Shown here: piece after piece, positions 17,066-26,211 of the stretch
Position numbering within the stretch: the first letter of the stretch is position 1
Layout of the letters: each line of letters begins with the position of its first letter
Assembly: GCA_028045305.1 (NCBI GenBank)
Contig: JAOFTV010000008.1
Coordinates: forward strand, 1 to 64,000
DNA from: Opitutales bacterium
Lineage (GTDB): Bacteria > Verrucomicrobiota > Verrucomicrobiia > Opitutales > Seribacteraceae
DNA: 64,000 bases
Direction of reading: 5' to 3'
Position numbers and translations under genes: made by a program
Notes under the pieces: model-generated
The model's input: the letters and a program-made list of their open reading frames with translations, nothing else
The model's database searches: none
What the model was told of the DNA's origin: nothing

Positions 17066-17512
17066 ATGGCAAGCGAAGCGACAACCTTTTTTGTGGGAGA
17101 ATTTACCCATGCTTTAGACAGCAAGGGCCGCTTGACCATTCCTTCGAAGTGGAGGATTCCAGGAGGAGACAACACATACCTTGCTCTGCCCAATCCCGGG
17201 GGGTACGTTACGGTATATCCGCCCAAGATGGTGGCCCGGCTCGAAGAAAAGGTAGCAGCCGCCAGTCTTTCCGATGTCCGGGCACAAGCTTTACTGATGG
17301 AGCTGTTTGCCAAGGCACACTCTTTTGGTTGCGACAAGCAAGGCCGGATCAACCTCAACGAGAAGTTGATCGAGCATGCGGGTATCAAGGGGAGGGGTGT
17401 ACTTGTGGGTAATTTTTCCGCTTTTGCAATATGGTCTGAGTCTCGGTATGCAAAGCGTCCGAGCGAAGATCAAAGAAATGTTTTCGATGCGATGAGGGAG
17501 CTGGGGTTATGA
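17066..17512 (+). CDS. mraZ: Transcriptional regulator MraZ
   Basis: The start at ATG 17066 gives 148 residues; an in-frame TTG at 17045 would run through the last TGG element. The two AbrB-like halves carry the diagnostic signatures LDSKGRLTIP (17-26) and CDKQGRINL (89-97). MraZ forms a ring that binds direct repeats upstream of its own operon and controls division and cell-wall genes. It is the first gene of the dcw cluster, as in most bacteria. The repeats at 17006-17050 are the likely binding site. A 126-nt gap separates it from rsmH. Confidence 0.94.
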   Translation: MASEATTFFVGEFTHALDSKGRLTIPSKWRIPGGDNTYLALPNPGGYVTVYPPKMVARLEEKVAAASLSDVRAQALLMELFAKAHSFGCDKQGRINLNEKLIEHAGIKGRGVLVGNFSAFAIWSESRYAKRPSEDQRNVFDAMRELGL

Positions 17513-17638
17513 TACTTGATCGACCGGACTGGGTGACTTTTAGGGTGGTCTCCCGTAGAAGGGGAATGGTCGGCGATTTTCACCTCCTCCCTCGCGCTTC
17601 GACTTTCCTGTGTAACGTCGGCCTTGGGGGGGGTAAAT

Positions 17639-18619
17639 ATGTATTGTGGGACGGTTGAGTTCGTTTGTTCTCCTTCGGCGGTGAGGCACGTTCCTGTTCT
17701 GCTTGATGAGTGTATGGGCTTTTTGAAGCCCGAAAATGGTGGTGTCTTTGCTGATTTAACTTTTGGCGGAGGAGGTCACAGCAGGGCAATTCTTGAGGCC
17801 AATTCAGAAACTCAACTACTATCCTTTGATTGTGATCCGGATGCGGTGGAAAGATCGATGGTGTTTAAAAAGGATTTCTCTGATCGTTTTCAATTTCATG
17901 ACGGTTCTTTTCGTGAGTTGGACCAAGTCTCCAGTGCGAATGAATTTGATGGGATCTTAATGGATTTGGGGATTTCCTCCTTTCAGTTGATGGAGCCAGA
18001 GAAAGGTTTCTCCTTTCGATTGGATGCACCCATTGATATGAGGCTGGATCCAAGGAGAGGGATGAGTGCAGCTGAATTTTTGGAGACTGCATCTGAAGAG
18101 AGCCTTGTTCGTGCGATTCGTGAATATGGAGAAGAAAGAAGGTGGCGCCGGGTGGTGCAGGCGATTATTTCTGCGCGGGGAACTGGTGCACTTGCGAGGA
18201 CAATGAGTGCAGCGGAGGTGGTCTCGGGTGCAGTTGGTGGTAGGCACGCCAGGCAGCGAATTCATCCGGCGACCAAGACTTTTCAGGGAATTCGTATTGC
18301 GATTAATGGTGAATTGGAAGCTTTGGCGGTAACCTTGCCACAAGCATTCAGTGCTCTGAAGAATGGTGGCGTGCTTGCAGTAATATCGTTTCATTCATTG
18401 GAAGATCGCATCGTTAAGAGGTTTATGAGGAAAATGGCTGGTAGGCCGGAGCATAAGAATGACAGTCGTTCAATGCATGATCGTACATCTCATGGGAAGT
18501 TGGTTACTACCAAGGCAATTATCCCTTCCAGGGAAGAGGTTGAGTCAAATCCAAGAAGTCGTTCTGCGAGGTTGAGAATTTTTAGAAAATCCAAAGTGGA
18601 GGAGATGGAGGAATTATGA
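17639..18619 (+). CDS. rsmH: 16S rRNA m4C1402 methyltransferase
   Basis: The start at ATG 17639 gives 326 residues and follows an eight-G run (17626-17633) that can serve as ribosome site; a TTG at 17624 is rejected because the G run would then be coding. HVPVLLDE (17-24) and the SAM-binding D-x-TFGGGGHS (39-48) are the RsmH hallmarks, followed by GILMDLGISSFQL and a C-terminal VISFHSLEDRIVKRF block. It methylates N4 of C1402 in 16S rRNA. It overlaps the next gene by 4 nt (ATGA). Position after mraZ is standard. Confidence 0.95.
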   Translation: MYCGTVEFVCSPSAVRHVPVLLDECMGFLKPENGGVFADLTFGGGGHSRAILEANSETQLLSFDCDPDAVERSMVFKKDFSDRFQFHDGSFRELDQVSSANEFDGILMDLGISSFQLMEPEKGFSFRLDAPIDMRLDPRRGMSAAEFLETASEESLVRAIREYGEERRWRRVVQAIISARGTGALARTMSAAEVVSGAVGGRHARQRIHPATKTFQGIRIAINGELEALAVTLPQAFSALKNGGVLAVISFHSLEDRIVKRFMRKMAGRPEHKNDSRSMHDRTSHGKLVTTKAIIPSREEVESNPRSRSARLRIFRKSKVEEMEEL

Positions 18620-18966
18620 AAAGGGTGTGGTGGATGATCCTTTTTCCCTCCGTTGTTCTCTTTGGGGTTGGTGCGATATCAATCGTGTGGTTGCGGATGG
18701 AGATATCAGAAACTGCACGGATATGTGGAAGGATGGAAGACGAGAGGGAGATGGTCGGGCGTGAACTTAGGGAGTTGCGTGGGCAGCGTGCTAAGATGCT
18801 ACGGCCAGCAATGCTCGCTAAAATGGTAGCTGGAAGATTGAGTATGCCTGCAGCTTCAAGGACGGTACATGTTAGTTCCAGGGAAATGGCGTCTCGTTTA
18901 GGAAGTGAAATTCCTCGTTTGCAGTTGCGAAAATACCAAGATTCCGCGTTGGCGGACAATCGGTAG
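18616..18966 (+). CDS. ftsL: FtsL-like divisome protein
   Basis: A 116-residue single-pass protein: one transmembrane helix (~4-26), then a helical, probably coiled-coil stretch (MEDEREMVGRELRELRGQ) and a short basic tail. The sequence is too divergent to recognise by residues alone; the call rests on topology, size and position between rsmH and ftsI, where ftsL sits in nearly all dcw clusters. FtsL binds FtsB and FtsQ and activates septal FtsWI. Its start overlaps rsmH by 4 nt and its stop abuts the ftsI ATG, so translational coupling is likely. Confidence 0.7.
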   Translation: MKRVWWMILFPSVVLFGVGAISIVWLRMEISETARICGRMEDEREMVGRELRELRGQRAKMLRPAMLAKMVAGRLSMPAASRTVHVSSREMASRLGSEIPRLQLRKYQDSALADNR

Positions 18967-20763
18967 ATGAAAAACGTTTTCATCTCTCCGTACCGCTTCT
19001 ATCTCGTTTTTTTTGCTATTCTTTTAACGTTCTGTAGTTTGGGCGGAAGGCTCATTCACTTACAGGTTGTAAAGTCTGATAAGTACGAAAGTTTTGCTTT
19101 AAATACCCGAAAAAATTTCGTGCCCATCTCTGCCAGGCGTGGGGATTTGGTTGATCGAAAGGGGAACCTGTTGGCGACTACTAGATCTGTTGTGGTAGTG
19201 GGGATGGATCCGCAATCACTTCTTGAGGAAGATTATAAAAAGTTTCCAGCACTTGCTAAGATCTTAGGGCTATTGGTGAAAGATATAGAGCAGGCAGCGA
19301 ATAAAAAAGTACGATCCGGAACTGAGGATGGTGAATCTATTAAACTCGTTCGTTGGGTTAAGCTAAAGGAAGGGGTCGAGGAAAGTGAATTTAAGCAAAT
19401 AAAGGAACTTAAAATAAAAGGGGTTTACGGTAATTATAAGCATTCACGACTTTATCCAAATCAATCCCTTGCGTCTCATTTGCTTGGTTACGTAAATGAC
19501 GAAGGGAAGGCTTGTATGGGAGTTGAGCTTCTTTCTGATTATTACCTAAAGGGGCAGGACGGTTGGAATGAAATTGAGCGGGATGGAAGAAGGCGTGAAA
19601 TGCCACAGTATCGGTCATTAGAAGTAGAGGCGAGAAATGGCCTGAATGTGGAACTTACTCTTGATCGGATGGTTCAGGAAATTGTTGAGGATGAACTGAA
19701 GCGGATTGTTGAAGAATATGAACCTTTGAGTGCTAGCATTATCGTGAGTTCTCCGAGAACTGGAGAGATTTTAGCTCTCGGCAATGCACCGACCTTTGAT
19801 CCAAATTCCTATGGAGAATATCCTCTGGAAAATCAAAGAAACCGTGCACTCACTGACCTCTATGAACCTGGCTCAACTTATAAGATCGTGCCTGTTGGGG
19901 GTGCTCTTAATGAGGGAATTGTAAATCCGGATGATATTATAGATTGTTCCATACCAACTTATCAGGTGGGAAATCGAGTACGTAGGTTACCAAGCGATCA
20001 TCATCCACTTGGAAAAATAAGCCTGCGAGAGGTGGTACAAAAATCAAGTAACAGAGGAGCCGCTCAGCTTGGTATAAAATTGGGTTCAAACAGGTTGTAT
20101 GAATATTCAAAAATGTTCGGGTTTGGAGAGAGTTCTAACATGGGACTAGTCGGAGAGAGGCGTGGTACTTTACATCATCCAAAGAGATGGGATGGATTAA
20201 CCATAACCCGTTTGCCTATGGGTCATGCAGTAGCTGTGTCAGCCATACAGGTGCATGCAGCTATGAGTTCCGTGGCAAATGGCGGAATTTTAATGAAACC
20301 AAGTTTGTTAAAGCGTGTATTTGATGAGGAGGGAAAGACTGTGGTCTCCTTTCAACCTAGACCTGTTAGGCGTGTGGTAAGTGAAAAGGTAGCTAAAGTA
20401 ATGACTGAAATGCTAGTGTCTGTTGTAAGCACAGAAGGGACAGCGGCAAGAGCTAGGATAAGCGGGTATGCAGTTGCTGGAAAAACAGGCACGACCCAAA
20501 AGATTATTGATGGAAAATATTCAAATCGGCACCATGTCGCATCTTTTTGTGGTTACTTGCCAGCGGACGATCCATTGGTAGCAGTAACCGTTCTTGTAGA
20601 TGAACCAAACATGAGCAAAGGAAGATTAGGGTACGGAGGAAGCGTAGCCGGGCCAGCATTTCAAAGAGTGGCAAAAAAGATAATCGGTTACATGGGTATA
20701 AAACCAAAGCCAGCTGAAGTAAGCTTTTTTAAAGATCTTAATATTAATAAACAAAACTTTTAA
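18967..20763 (+). CDS. ftsI: Septal peptidoglycan transpeptidase (class B PBP)
   Basis: A 598-residue class B penicillin-binding protein: one N-terminal transmembrane helix (~11-30), a PBP-dimer domain, then the transpeptidase. The active-site triad is complete: S303-x-x-K306 (PGSTYK), S360-S-N362 and K506-T-G508. It cross-links septal glycan strands in the periplasm with FtsW. The ATG directly abuts the ftsL stop. No PASTA domains follow, so it is PBP3-like rather than the PASTA type. Length is typical. Confidence 0.93.
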   Translation: MKNVFISPYRFYLVFFAILLTFCSLGGRLIHLQVVKSDKYESFALNTRKNFVPISARRGDLVDRKGNLLATTRSVVVVGMDPQSLLEEDYKKFPALAKILGLLVKDIEQAANKKVRSGTEDGESIKLVRWVKLKEGVEESEFKQIKELKIKGVYGNYKHSRLYPNQSLASHLLGYVNDEGKACMGVELLSDYYLKGQDGWNEIERDGRRREMPQYRSLEVEARNGLNVELTLDRMVQEIVEDELKRIVEEYEPLSASIIVSSPRTGEILALGNAPTFDPNSYGEYPLENQRNRALTDLYEPGSTYKIVPVGGALNEGIVNPDDIIDCSIPTYQVGNRVRRLPSDHHPLGKISLREVVQKSSNRGAAQLGIKLGSNRLYEYSKMFGFGESSNMGLVGERRGTLHHPKRWDGLTITRLPMGHAVAVSAIQVHAAMSSVANGGILMKPSLLKRVFDEEGKTVVSFQPRPVRRVVSEKVAKVMTEMLVSVVSTEGTAARARISGYAVAGKTGTTQKIIDGKYSNRHHVASFCGYLPADDPLVAVTVLVDEPNMSKGRLGYGGSVAGPAFQRVAKKIIGYMGIKPKPAEVSFFKDLNINKQNF

Positions 20764-20777
20764 TTGGGGTAATTATC

Positions 20778-22313
20778 ATGACAGTAGAAACTAACTCAGA
20801 AACGATGGAAAGCGTACGCGCTAGAATGTCTGGTCGAATGGACCTTCGGGAATTGGCTGGTAGAGAAGCCGACTATGTCAGGAGTCGTGGAGACCTACGT
20901 CTAAATGCTATATATTCGGACAGTAGAAGAGTGACTCCGGGATCCGCATTTTTTGCCCTTCCGGGCTTAAGGACAAATGGCAATGAACACTTAAAAGAAG
21001 CGGTTAGGCGTGGAGCTCAAGTAATCGTAACAGATTCTGATGAAGTTGAGATTCCGAGTGGTGCAGTGCGAGTAAAGGTAGATGATGCACGAATTGCTTT
21101 AGCAAAATTTTCAAAACGGTATCATAATTCGCCTGATGAATTGTTAAATGTTGTAGGGGTTACTGGTACAAATGGAAAAACTACAGTTAGTACTTTAACC
21201 AGGCACCTTCTTGAATCTCCGGGAAGACCAGTTGGTTTGGTTGGAACGGTGAAATATCATTTAGGAGATCGGGTTCTTCCGTCATTTAAAACAACACCAG
21301 AAGCTGCAGATTTGTATGCATTGTTAAAAAATATGCTTGCGGGAGGGTGTTCGGAAGCGGTCATGGAGGTGAGTTCACATGGGATTCACCAATCCAGGGT
21401 GGCTGGATTAAACCTTGAAGTGGCAGCCTTTTTAAACTTAACCAGGGATCATTTGGATTACCATGGAAATATGGAGACCTATTTTCGTGAAAAAAGGAAA
21501 TTATTCAACGGTTCGAACGGGCCTCTACCCAAAATCGTTGTGATCAATGGAGATTGTCCATATGGCAAGAGATTGCTTGAAGAACTTCCTCCACAGGTTC
21601 GAGCCTTAAGTTTTGGATTTGATGAGGGGAATGATTTTCGGGCAACTGAATTATCAATGGATGAACATGGATCACAATTCATTGTCGAAAGTCCCGCTGG
21701 TTCATTGGTTACAACAAGTCCTATGATTGGAAGGTATAATGTTCTAAATGTACTGGCTTCATTTGCCATTGTTCATGCACTTGGACGTCCCGTATCCGAT
21801 TCGATTCGAAAATTATCTGGCTTTGGAGGAGTTGAGGGCAGGATGGAAAGTGTTGAACGGGGGCAGGATTATCGGGTTGTGGTTGATTATGCACATACTC
21901 CAGATGCTTTAAGAAATGCACTTGGTATGCTCAAGGAGTGCACCAAGGGAAAAGTTCGACTTGTCTTTGGTTGTGGTGGAGAGAGAGACCGTGGAAAGCG
22001 GTTGGAGATGACACGTGTAGCATGTGCGGGCGCAGACAGTTCCATTGCAACTGCAGATAATCCAAGAGGAGAAAGTTTAAAATCTATATTTGAAGATATG
22101 AGAAAAGGGGTATCTAAACAGGCAGATATTAGATTTGTTGAAGATCGGAGAAGGGCGATAAGTCATGCTTTGAATGAAGCAAAGAGCGGAGATTGTGTGT
22201 TAATTGCTGGAAAAGGGCATGAATCTTTTCAGGAGGTCAATGAAACATCTATTCCTTTTGATGATCGTTTAGTAACAGCAGAACTTCTTGATGCTAAACA
22301 TTTTGCAGGTTAA
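20778..22313 (+). CDS. murE: UDP-MurNAc-tripeptide synthetase, meso-DAP type
   Basis: A 511-residue cytoplasmic Mur ligase that adds the third stem-peptide residue. The ATP loop GVTGTNGKTT is at 127-136. The DNPR motif at 427-430 (then GE) is the signature of enzymes that use meso-diaminopimelate rather than lysine, so the wall is predicted to be the DAP type. The central segment contains the expected SSHGI and NLTRDHLDYHG blocks. A good GGGG ribosome site lies just upstream of ATG 20778. It is followed by murF after 2 nt. Confidence 0.96.
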   Translation: MTVETNSETMESVRARMSGRMDLRELAGREADYVRSRGDLRLNAIYSDSRRVTPGSAFFALPGLRTNGNEHLKEAVRRGAQVIVTDSDEVEIPSGAVRVKVDDARIALAKFSKRYHNSPDELLNVVGVTGTNGKTTVSTLTRHLLESPGRPVGLVGTVKYHLGDRVLPSFKTTPEAADLYALLKNMLAGGCSEAVMEVSSHGIHQSRVAGLNLEVAAFLNLTRDHLDYHGNMETYFREKRKLFNGSNGPLPKIVVINGDCPYGKRLLEELPPQVRALSFGFDEGNDFRATELSMDEHGSQFIVESPAGSLVTTSPMIGRYNVLNVLASFAIVHALGRPVSDSIRKLSGFGGVEGRMESVERGQDYRVVVDYAHTPDALRNALGMLKECTKGKVRLVFGCGGERDRGKRLEMTRVACAGADSSIATADNPRGESLKSIFEDMRKGVSKQADIRFVEDRRRAISHALNEAKSGDCVLIAGKGHESFQEVNETSIPFDDRLVTAELLDAKHFAG

Positions 22314-22315
22314 GG

Positions 22316-23740
22316 ATGCCCTTTTTTGATCCAGGAAATTTGGAGAGATGGTCCGGTGGAAATTGGAACCGTATACCCAAAAAAAGGTTAAATGGATTTT
22401 CCATTGATGCTCGTACGATTAAAGATGGTGAATTTTTTATCGCTATAAAAGCGATGAGAGATGGGCATAAATATTTGCCACAAGCTATGGATCTTGGTGC
22501 GGGGGGTGCACTTGTGAGTGATGTGAATGACCGCATAAACATTCCACAGTTGTTGGTTGATGATACCGTATCTGGCTTTCAGGATATTGCCAGAAATCAT
22601 CGGAAAAAGTTTAAAAAACCAGTGATTGGAATAACTGGAAGTTGTGGGAAAACATCTACTAAAGAAGCACTTGCTCATTTATTGACTGGTTCGATTTCTA
22701 CGGAGGGAAATTTAAATAATCACTTAGGAGTTCCTTTGACCTTGTTAAAGATTGAATCGAATAAACATCAATATGCAGTGGTTGAAGCAGGGATCAATCA
22801 TGTTGGGGATATGGATGAACTTCAAAGGATGATCGATCCTGAGCATGTAATTATTACTATGATTGGTGCTTCTCATCTTGAAGGCCTTGGGAATTTAGAT
22901 TCGGTTGCTGAAGAAAAGATTAAGCTATGGACAGAGGCGTCATCGAATTCATGGGCTTTTTTCCCGGAGCAATGTTTGTCATTTGATTGTTTTCGTAGGG
23001 CCATGAAAAAAAATGACAACTATGTGGTGCTTAAAGAGGGTAAGCCCAAATCAGGTAAATGTAAGAAAAACGAAGCCCATTTTGAATTTTCGACTGAAAC
23101 AACTGAAACTGAGCACAGAGATTCATATTTGCTGAAAATTTGGCGGTATGAATCTACTGTGCTCTCGGTTTCAATACCCAGAGTTTCTCCAGGAATGGCA
23201 AGTAATCTGGCACTAGCTGCTTTAGTTGCATCCAAGCTGGGAATAACCGATGAAGAAATTTTCGAACGCCTACCCCAATACCGCCCCTCGGCCCTGCGTG
23301 GCAATCGCCTGCAGGGTCGAGGGTGCGAATATTTCATTGACTGCTACAATGCCAACCCCGCTTCCATGGAAGATTCAGTAAAGTTTTTCCAGGAGGAAAG
23401 TTTGGGTAAGAAAAAGTTGTATATTCTCGGAGGAATGGAAGAACTGGGCGAGGAGAGTGCAGGCTTACACCGTAGTACAGGTACAAAAATATCACTTGAA
23501 CCTGAAGATACAGTTGCCCTGGTAGGGGAAAAGGCCTCCTGGTTTGCTTCTGGATTGATGGAATCTGGTGCAAGTGAAAACCAGGTACTTGTTCTTCGGG
23601 ACTTAGAAGATGCCCGTCCAATAGTGGAAGATTTTGAAGGCAATGTACTTTTTAAGGGAAGTCGGTCCAATAAACTCGAAGGACTTGTGCCTTCATGGGC
23701 AACTTCAGTTGAGCATGATCTAGGTAATGCAAAATGCTGA
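22316..23740 (+). CDS. murF: UDP-MurNAc-tripeptide:D-Ala-D-Ala ligase
   Basis: A 474-residue cytoplasmic Mur ligase that adds D-Ala-D-Ala, the last cytoplasmic step of stem-peptide assembly. The ATP loop GITGSCGKTS is at 105-114; the NAN/NP block (DCYNANPASMEDSV) typical of MurF follows in the C-terminal part with GGMEELG. It starts 2 nt after murE and overlaps mraY by 7 nt (23734-23740). Its substrate is supplied by ddl in the same cluster. Length is typical. Confidence 0.94.
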   Translation: MPFFDPGNLERWSGGNWNRIPKKRLNGFSIDARTIKDGEFFIAIKAMRDGHKYLPQAMDLGAGGALVSDVNDRINIPQLLVDDTVSGFQDIARNHRKKFKKPVIGITGSCGKTSTKEALAHLLTGSISTEGNLNNHLGVPLTLLKIESNKHQYAVVEAGINHVGDMDELQRMIDPEHVIITMIGASHLEGLGNLDSVAEEKIKLWTEASSNSWAFFPEQCLSFDCFRRAMKKNDNYVVLKEGKPKSGKCKKNEAHFEFSTETTETEHRDSYLLKIWRYESTVLSVSIPRVSPGMASNLALAALVASKLGITDEEIFERLPQYRPSALRGNRLQGRGCEYFIDCYNANPASMEDSVKFFQEESLGKKKLYILGGMEELGEESAGLHRSTGTKISLEPEDTVALVGEKASWFASGLMESGASENQVLVLRDLEDARPIVEDFEGNVLFKGSRSNKLEGLVPSWATSVEHDLGNAKC

Positions 23741-24879
23741 GTTATTTGCAGTTTTGGGAGGAGTGGTTTGGCCCGTTTCGATTGTTTCAATTTATTTCAG
23801 TAAGGTCTGTGGGAGCCGGCGTGACCGCATTGTTTATCGGCTTTATTGCGGGACCACGTATCATTTCTGCGTTAAGGTTACTGGGGGCTCGACAAGCTTT
23901 CAGGAAGAAGGAAGAAGTTGGGGAACTTGCGGATTTGCACGAGTTCAAGTCAAAGACTCCGACGATGGGTGGAATTTTGATTTATCTATCAGTAACTATC
24001 AGTGCCTTGTTGTGGGCAGAGCCAAATGTTTATGTTTTAGCGTCATTATTAACCTACACGATCCTCACGGTGGTAGGCTTTGCGGACGATTATTTAAAAG
24101 TAAGCAAAAGCAACAGCAAAGGGCTTCCTGGGAGGTTGAAACTATTAGGGCAACTCCTTACAACTTTTTGCGTAATTGGACTTCTACTCGGTTCCTGGAG
24201 CGAAAATCTGGGTGGTACCGCAAATGGACCTTTGGAAAGCGCAATCAAAATGAAGGAGTTTTGGGTTCCTTTTTTAAGTTACCCACAAGAGAGCGGTCCT
24301 CCCATCCTGCCCCTTGCTTTATTGATTCCTTTTTTCTTCATTACTCTTTGCGGTTCGAGCAATGCATTGAATCTGACAGATGGACTGGATGGACTTGCGA
24401 TCGGTTGTACCGTAACAGTGGCACTGACCTATGGTATAATGGCATACGCAGCCGGAAATTTCATTATCGCGGATTACCTCAAGGTAAGTTTCGTTCCCGG
24501 AACCGGGGAATTGGCGATAGTTTGTGCGGCTTTACTCGGCGGGAGCCTGGCTTTTTTATGGTACAACGCTCATCCGGCAGAAGTGTTCATGGGGGATACC
24601 GGATCTCTGGCTATTGGCGGACTGGTGGGAATCATTGCTTTGATGATTCACCAACCTTTGACTCTAATCATAGTGGGGGGAATTTTTGTGATGGAAGCAG
24701 GATCTGTTATTCTGCAGGTGGCGTCTTTCAAAACACGAGGGAAACGAATCTTTCGGATGTCTCCCATTCATCACCATTTCGAACTCAAAGGATGGAAGGA
24801 GACCAAAGTCGTGATCCGTTTTTGGATACTTTCACTCTTATTTGCCCTGATCGGATTAGCCACTCTCAAAATTAGATAA
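23734..24879 (+). CDS. mraY: Phospho-MurNAc-pentapeptide translocase
   Basis: A 381-residue inner-membrane protein with about ten hydrophobic segments. It transfers phospho-MurNAc-pentapeptide to undecaprenyl phosphate to make lipid I. Diagnostic blocks are KTPTMGG, the catalytic ADDYLKV (Asp-Asp), NLTDGLDGLAIG and the C-terminal SPIHHHFELKGW histidine motif. Length is slightly above the usual 360. The start overlaps the murF end by 7 nt. A long open frame in another phase covers almost the whole gene but lacks any family feature. Confidence 0.96.
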   Translation: MLSYLQFWEEWFGPFRLFQFISVRSVGAGVTALFIGFIAGPRIISALRLLGARQAFRKKEEVGELADLHEFKSKTPTMGGILIYLSVTISALLWAEPNVYVLASLLTYTILTVVGFADDYLKVSKSNSKGLPGRLKLLGQLLTTFCVIGLLLGSWSENLGGTANGPLESAIKMKEFWVPFLSYPQESGPPILPLALLIPFFFITLCGSSNALNLTDGLDGLAIGCTVTVALTYGIMAYAAGNFIIADYLKVSFVPGTGELAIVCAALLGGSLAFLWYNAHPAEVFMGDTGSLAIGGLVGIIALMIHQPLTLIIVGGIFVMEAGSVILQVASFKTRGKRIFRMSPIHHHFELKGWKETKVVIRFWILSLLFALIGLATLKIR

Positions 24880-24883
24880 AAAG

Positions 24884-26209
24884 GTGAATGGTTTTTTAGA
24901 AAATTTAAGGACTTTGCAACCCATGCCGGTTGCAATATTAGGCGCGGGAAAGAGCGGGCAAGGAGTTGTGAATTTGCTCGATCGAATGGAATGGGAATAT
25001 GAAATATTCGATGAGCAGGAGCGGGCTTTTGAAATGGCGGATGCCCGCAACTGTTCAGTCGTAATTACAAGCCCGGGTTTTAAGCCTAACCACTCCTGGA
25101 TAATACGTGCAATAGAAGCAGGGAAAGAAATTCTCAGTGAAGTAGAATTTGGAACTCTTTTTTTAAAAAAACAACGGGTGGTTTCAATTACCGGTACGAA
25201 TGGGAAAACAAGTGTTACTACTATGTTAGAACATGTTGCTAGAAATTCTCAAATGAAGGTGGTTGCTGGAGGAAACTTGGGAATTCCATTGACTCAATTA
25301 GTTGCTGATGGGTTGGGCTCAGAGACGACGGTATTTCTTGAGACTAGTTCTTACCAGGCAAGAAATCTAAAATATTTTAAACCCACGGATGTAGTATGGA
25401 CGAATTTTGCACCTGATCATTTAGATTACCACGGAACGAAAAAAGAATATTTTCGTTCAAAATATCGGCTTTTGGAATTAAATGAATTCAAAAAATGTAT
25501 GGTTGGCAGATCGGTTGTAGATGAGGGGAAGAAGATGGGGTTTGATTTCCCGGATTCCGTGGAAATTATTGACCCACTTATTAAAGAAAATGTACCCCTT
25601 GGGGAAAATCATTTTCTTCTGTCAAATCCTCAGTTGGAGAACTTAGCATTTGTTGAAAAATGGTTTCTGCATGGTGGAATAAAAAGAAATGAATTTTATA
25701 AACTTATAAGAAATTATGTCGGACAGCCTTTTCGTTTGCAAAAAGTGGAATCCAATATTGAGGGTGTAAACTTTTGGAATGACTCAAAATCTACGAATCT
25801 CGCATCCACGATTGCAGCTTGTAAAAGTTTTACTCGAAAATTGTTTTGGATAGGAGGAGGACAGAGCAAGGGTGAAGAGATTAAATCCTTTGCCAGTTCC
25901 CTTAGGCCTTTTATTGATAAAGCATTTCTCGTTGGAGATACTGGACCTGAACTTCATCAAATCTTCCAGGACTGCGGGTCCTGGTCCACACTCTGCAAAA
26001 ATCTAAAAGAGGCAGTAGAGAAAGCAGTTTCCTTTTCTGGACGATCGGTCGACATTCTTTTTAGTCCTGGATTCGCAAGTTTTGATACCCATGAAAACTA
26101 TGTGGAAAGAGGAAAAGCTTTCGATCGCATTGTTTTGGATTTGAAGAAAGCTCGTGAAATAGATACCTCATTATTTGTTCAATCGTTCGCAATACAGACA
26201 GGAAGATAA
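24884..26209 (+). CDS. murD: UDP-MurNAc-L-Ala:D-Glu ligase
   Basis: A 441-residue cytoplasmic Mur ligase that adds D-glutamate to UDP-MurNAc-L-Ala. The start is GTG 24884, 4 nt after mraY with an AAAAAGG ribosome site overlapping the mraY stop. An N-terminal Rossmann-like GAGKSG motif binds the UDP part; the ATP loop ITGTNGKTS is at 102-110; NFAPDHLDYHG and WNDSKSTN are the usual central and C-terminal blocks. Length is normal. Confidence 0.95.
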   Translation: MNGFLENLRTLQPMPVAILGAGKSGQGVVNLLDRMEWEYEIFDEQERAFEMADARNCSVVITSPGFKPNHSWIIRAIEAGKEILSEVEFGTLFLKKQRVVSITGTNGKTSVTTMLEHVARNSQMKVVAGGNLGIPLTQLVADGLGSETTVFLETSSYQARNLKYFKPTDVVWTNFAPDHLDYHGTKKEYFRSKYRLLELNEFKKCMVGRSVVDEGKKMGFDFPDSVEIIDPLIKENVPLGENHFLLSNPQLENLAFVEKWFLHGGIKRNEFYKLIRNYVGQPFRLQKVESNIEGVNFWNDSKSTNLASTIAACKSFTRKLFWIGGGQSKGEEIKSFASSLRPFIDKAFLVGDTGPELHQIFQDCGSWSTLCKNLKEAVEKAVSFSGRSVDILFSPGFASFDTHENYVERGKAFDRIVLDLKKAREIDTSLFVQSFAIQTGR

Positions 26210-26211
26210 CC

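Noticed and set aside
23727-24875. A 382-codon open frame in another phase covering mraY
   Set aside because: No family motif, Cys/Trp/Arg-rich junk-like composition, and the overlapping mraY frame has all expected motifs; a coding shadow.
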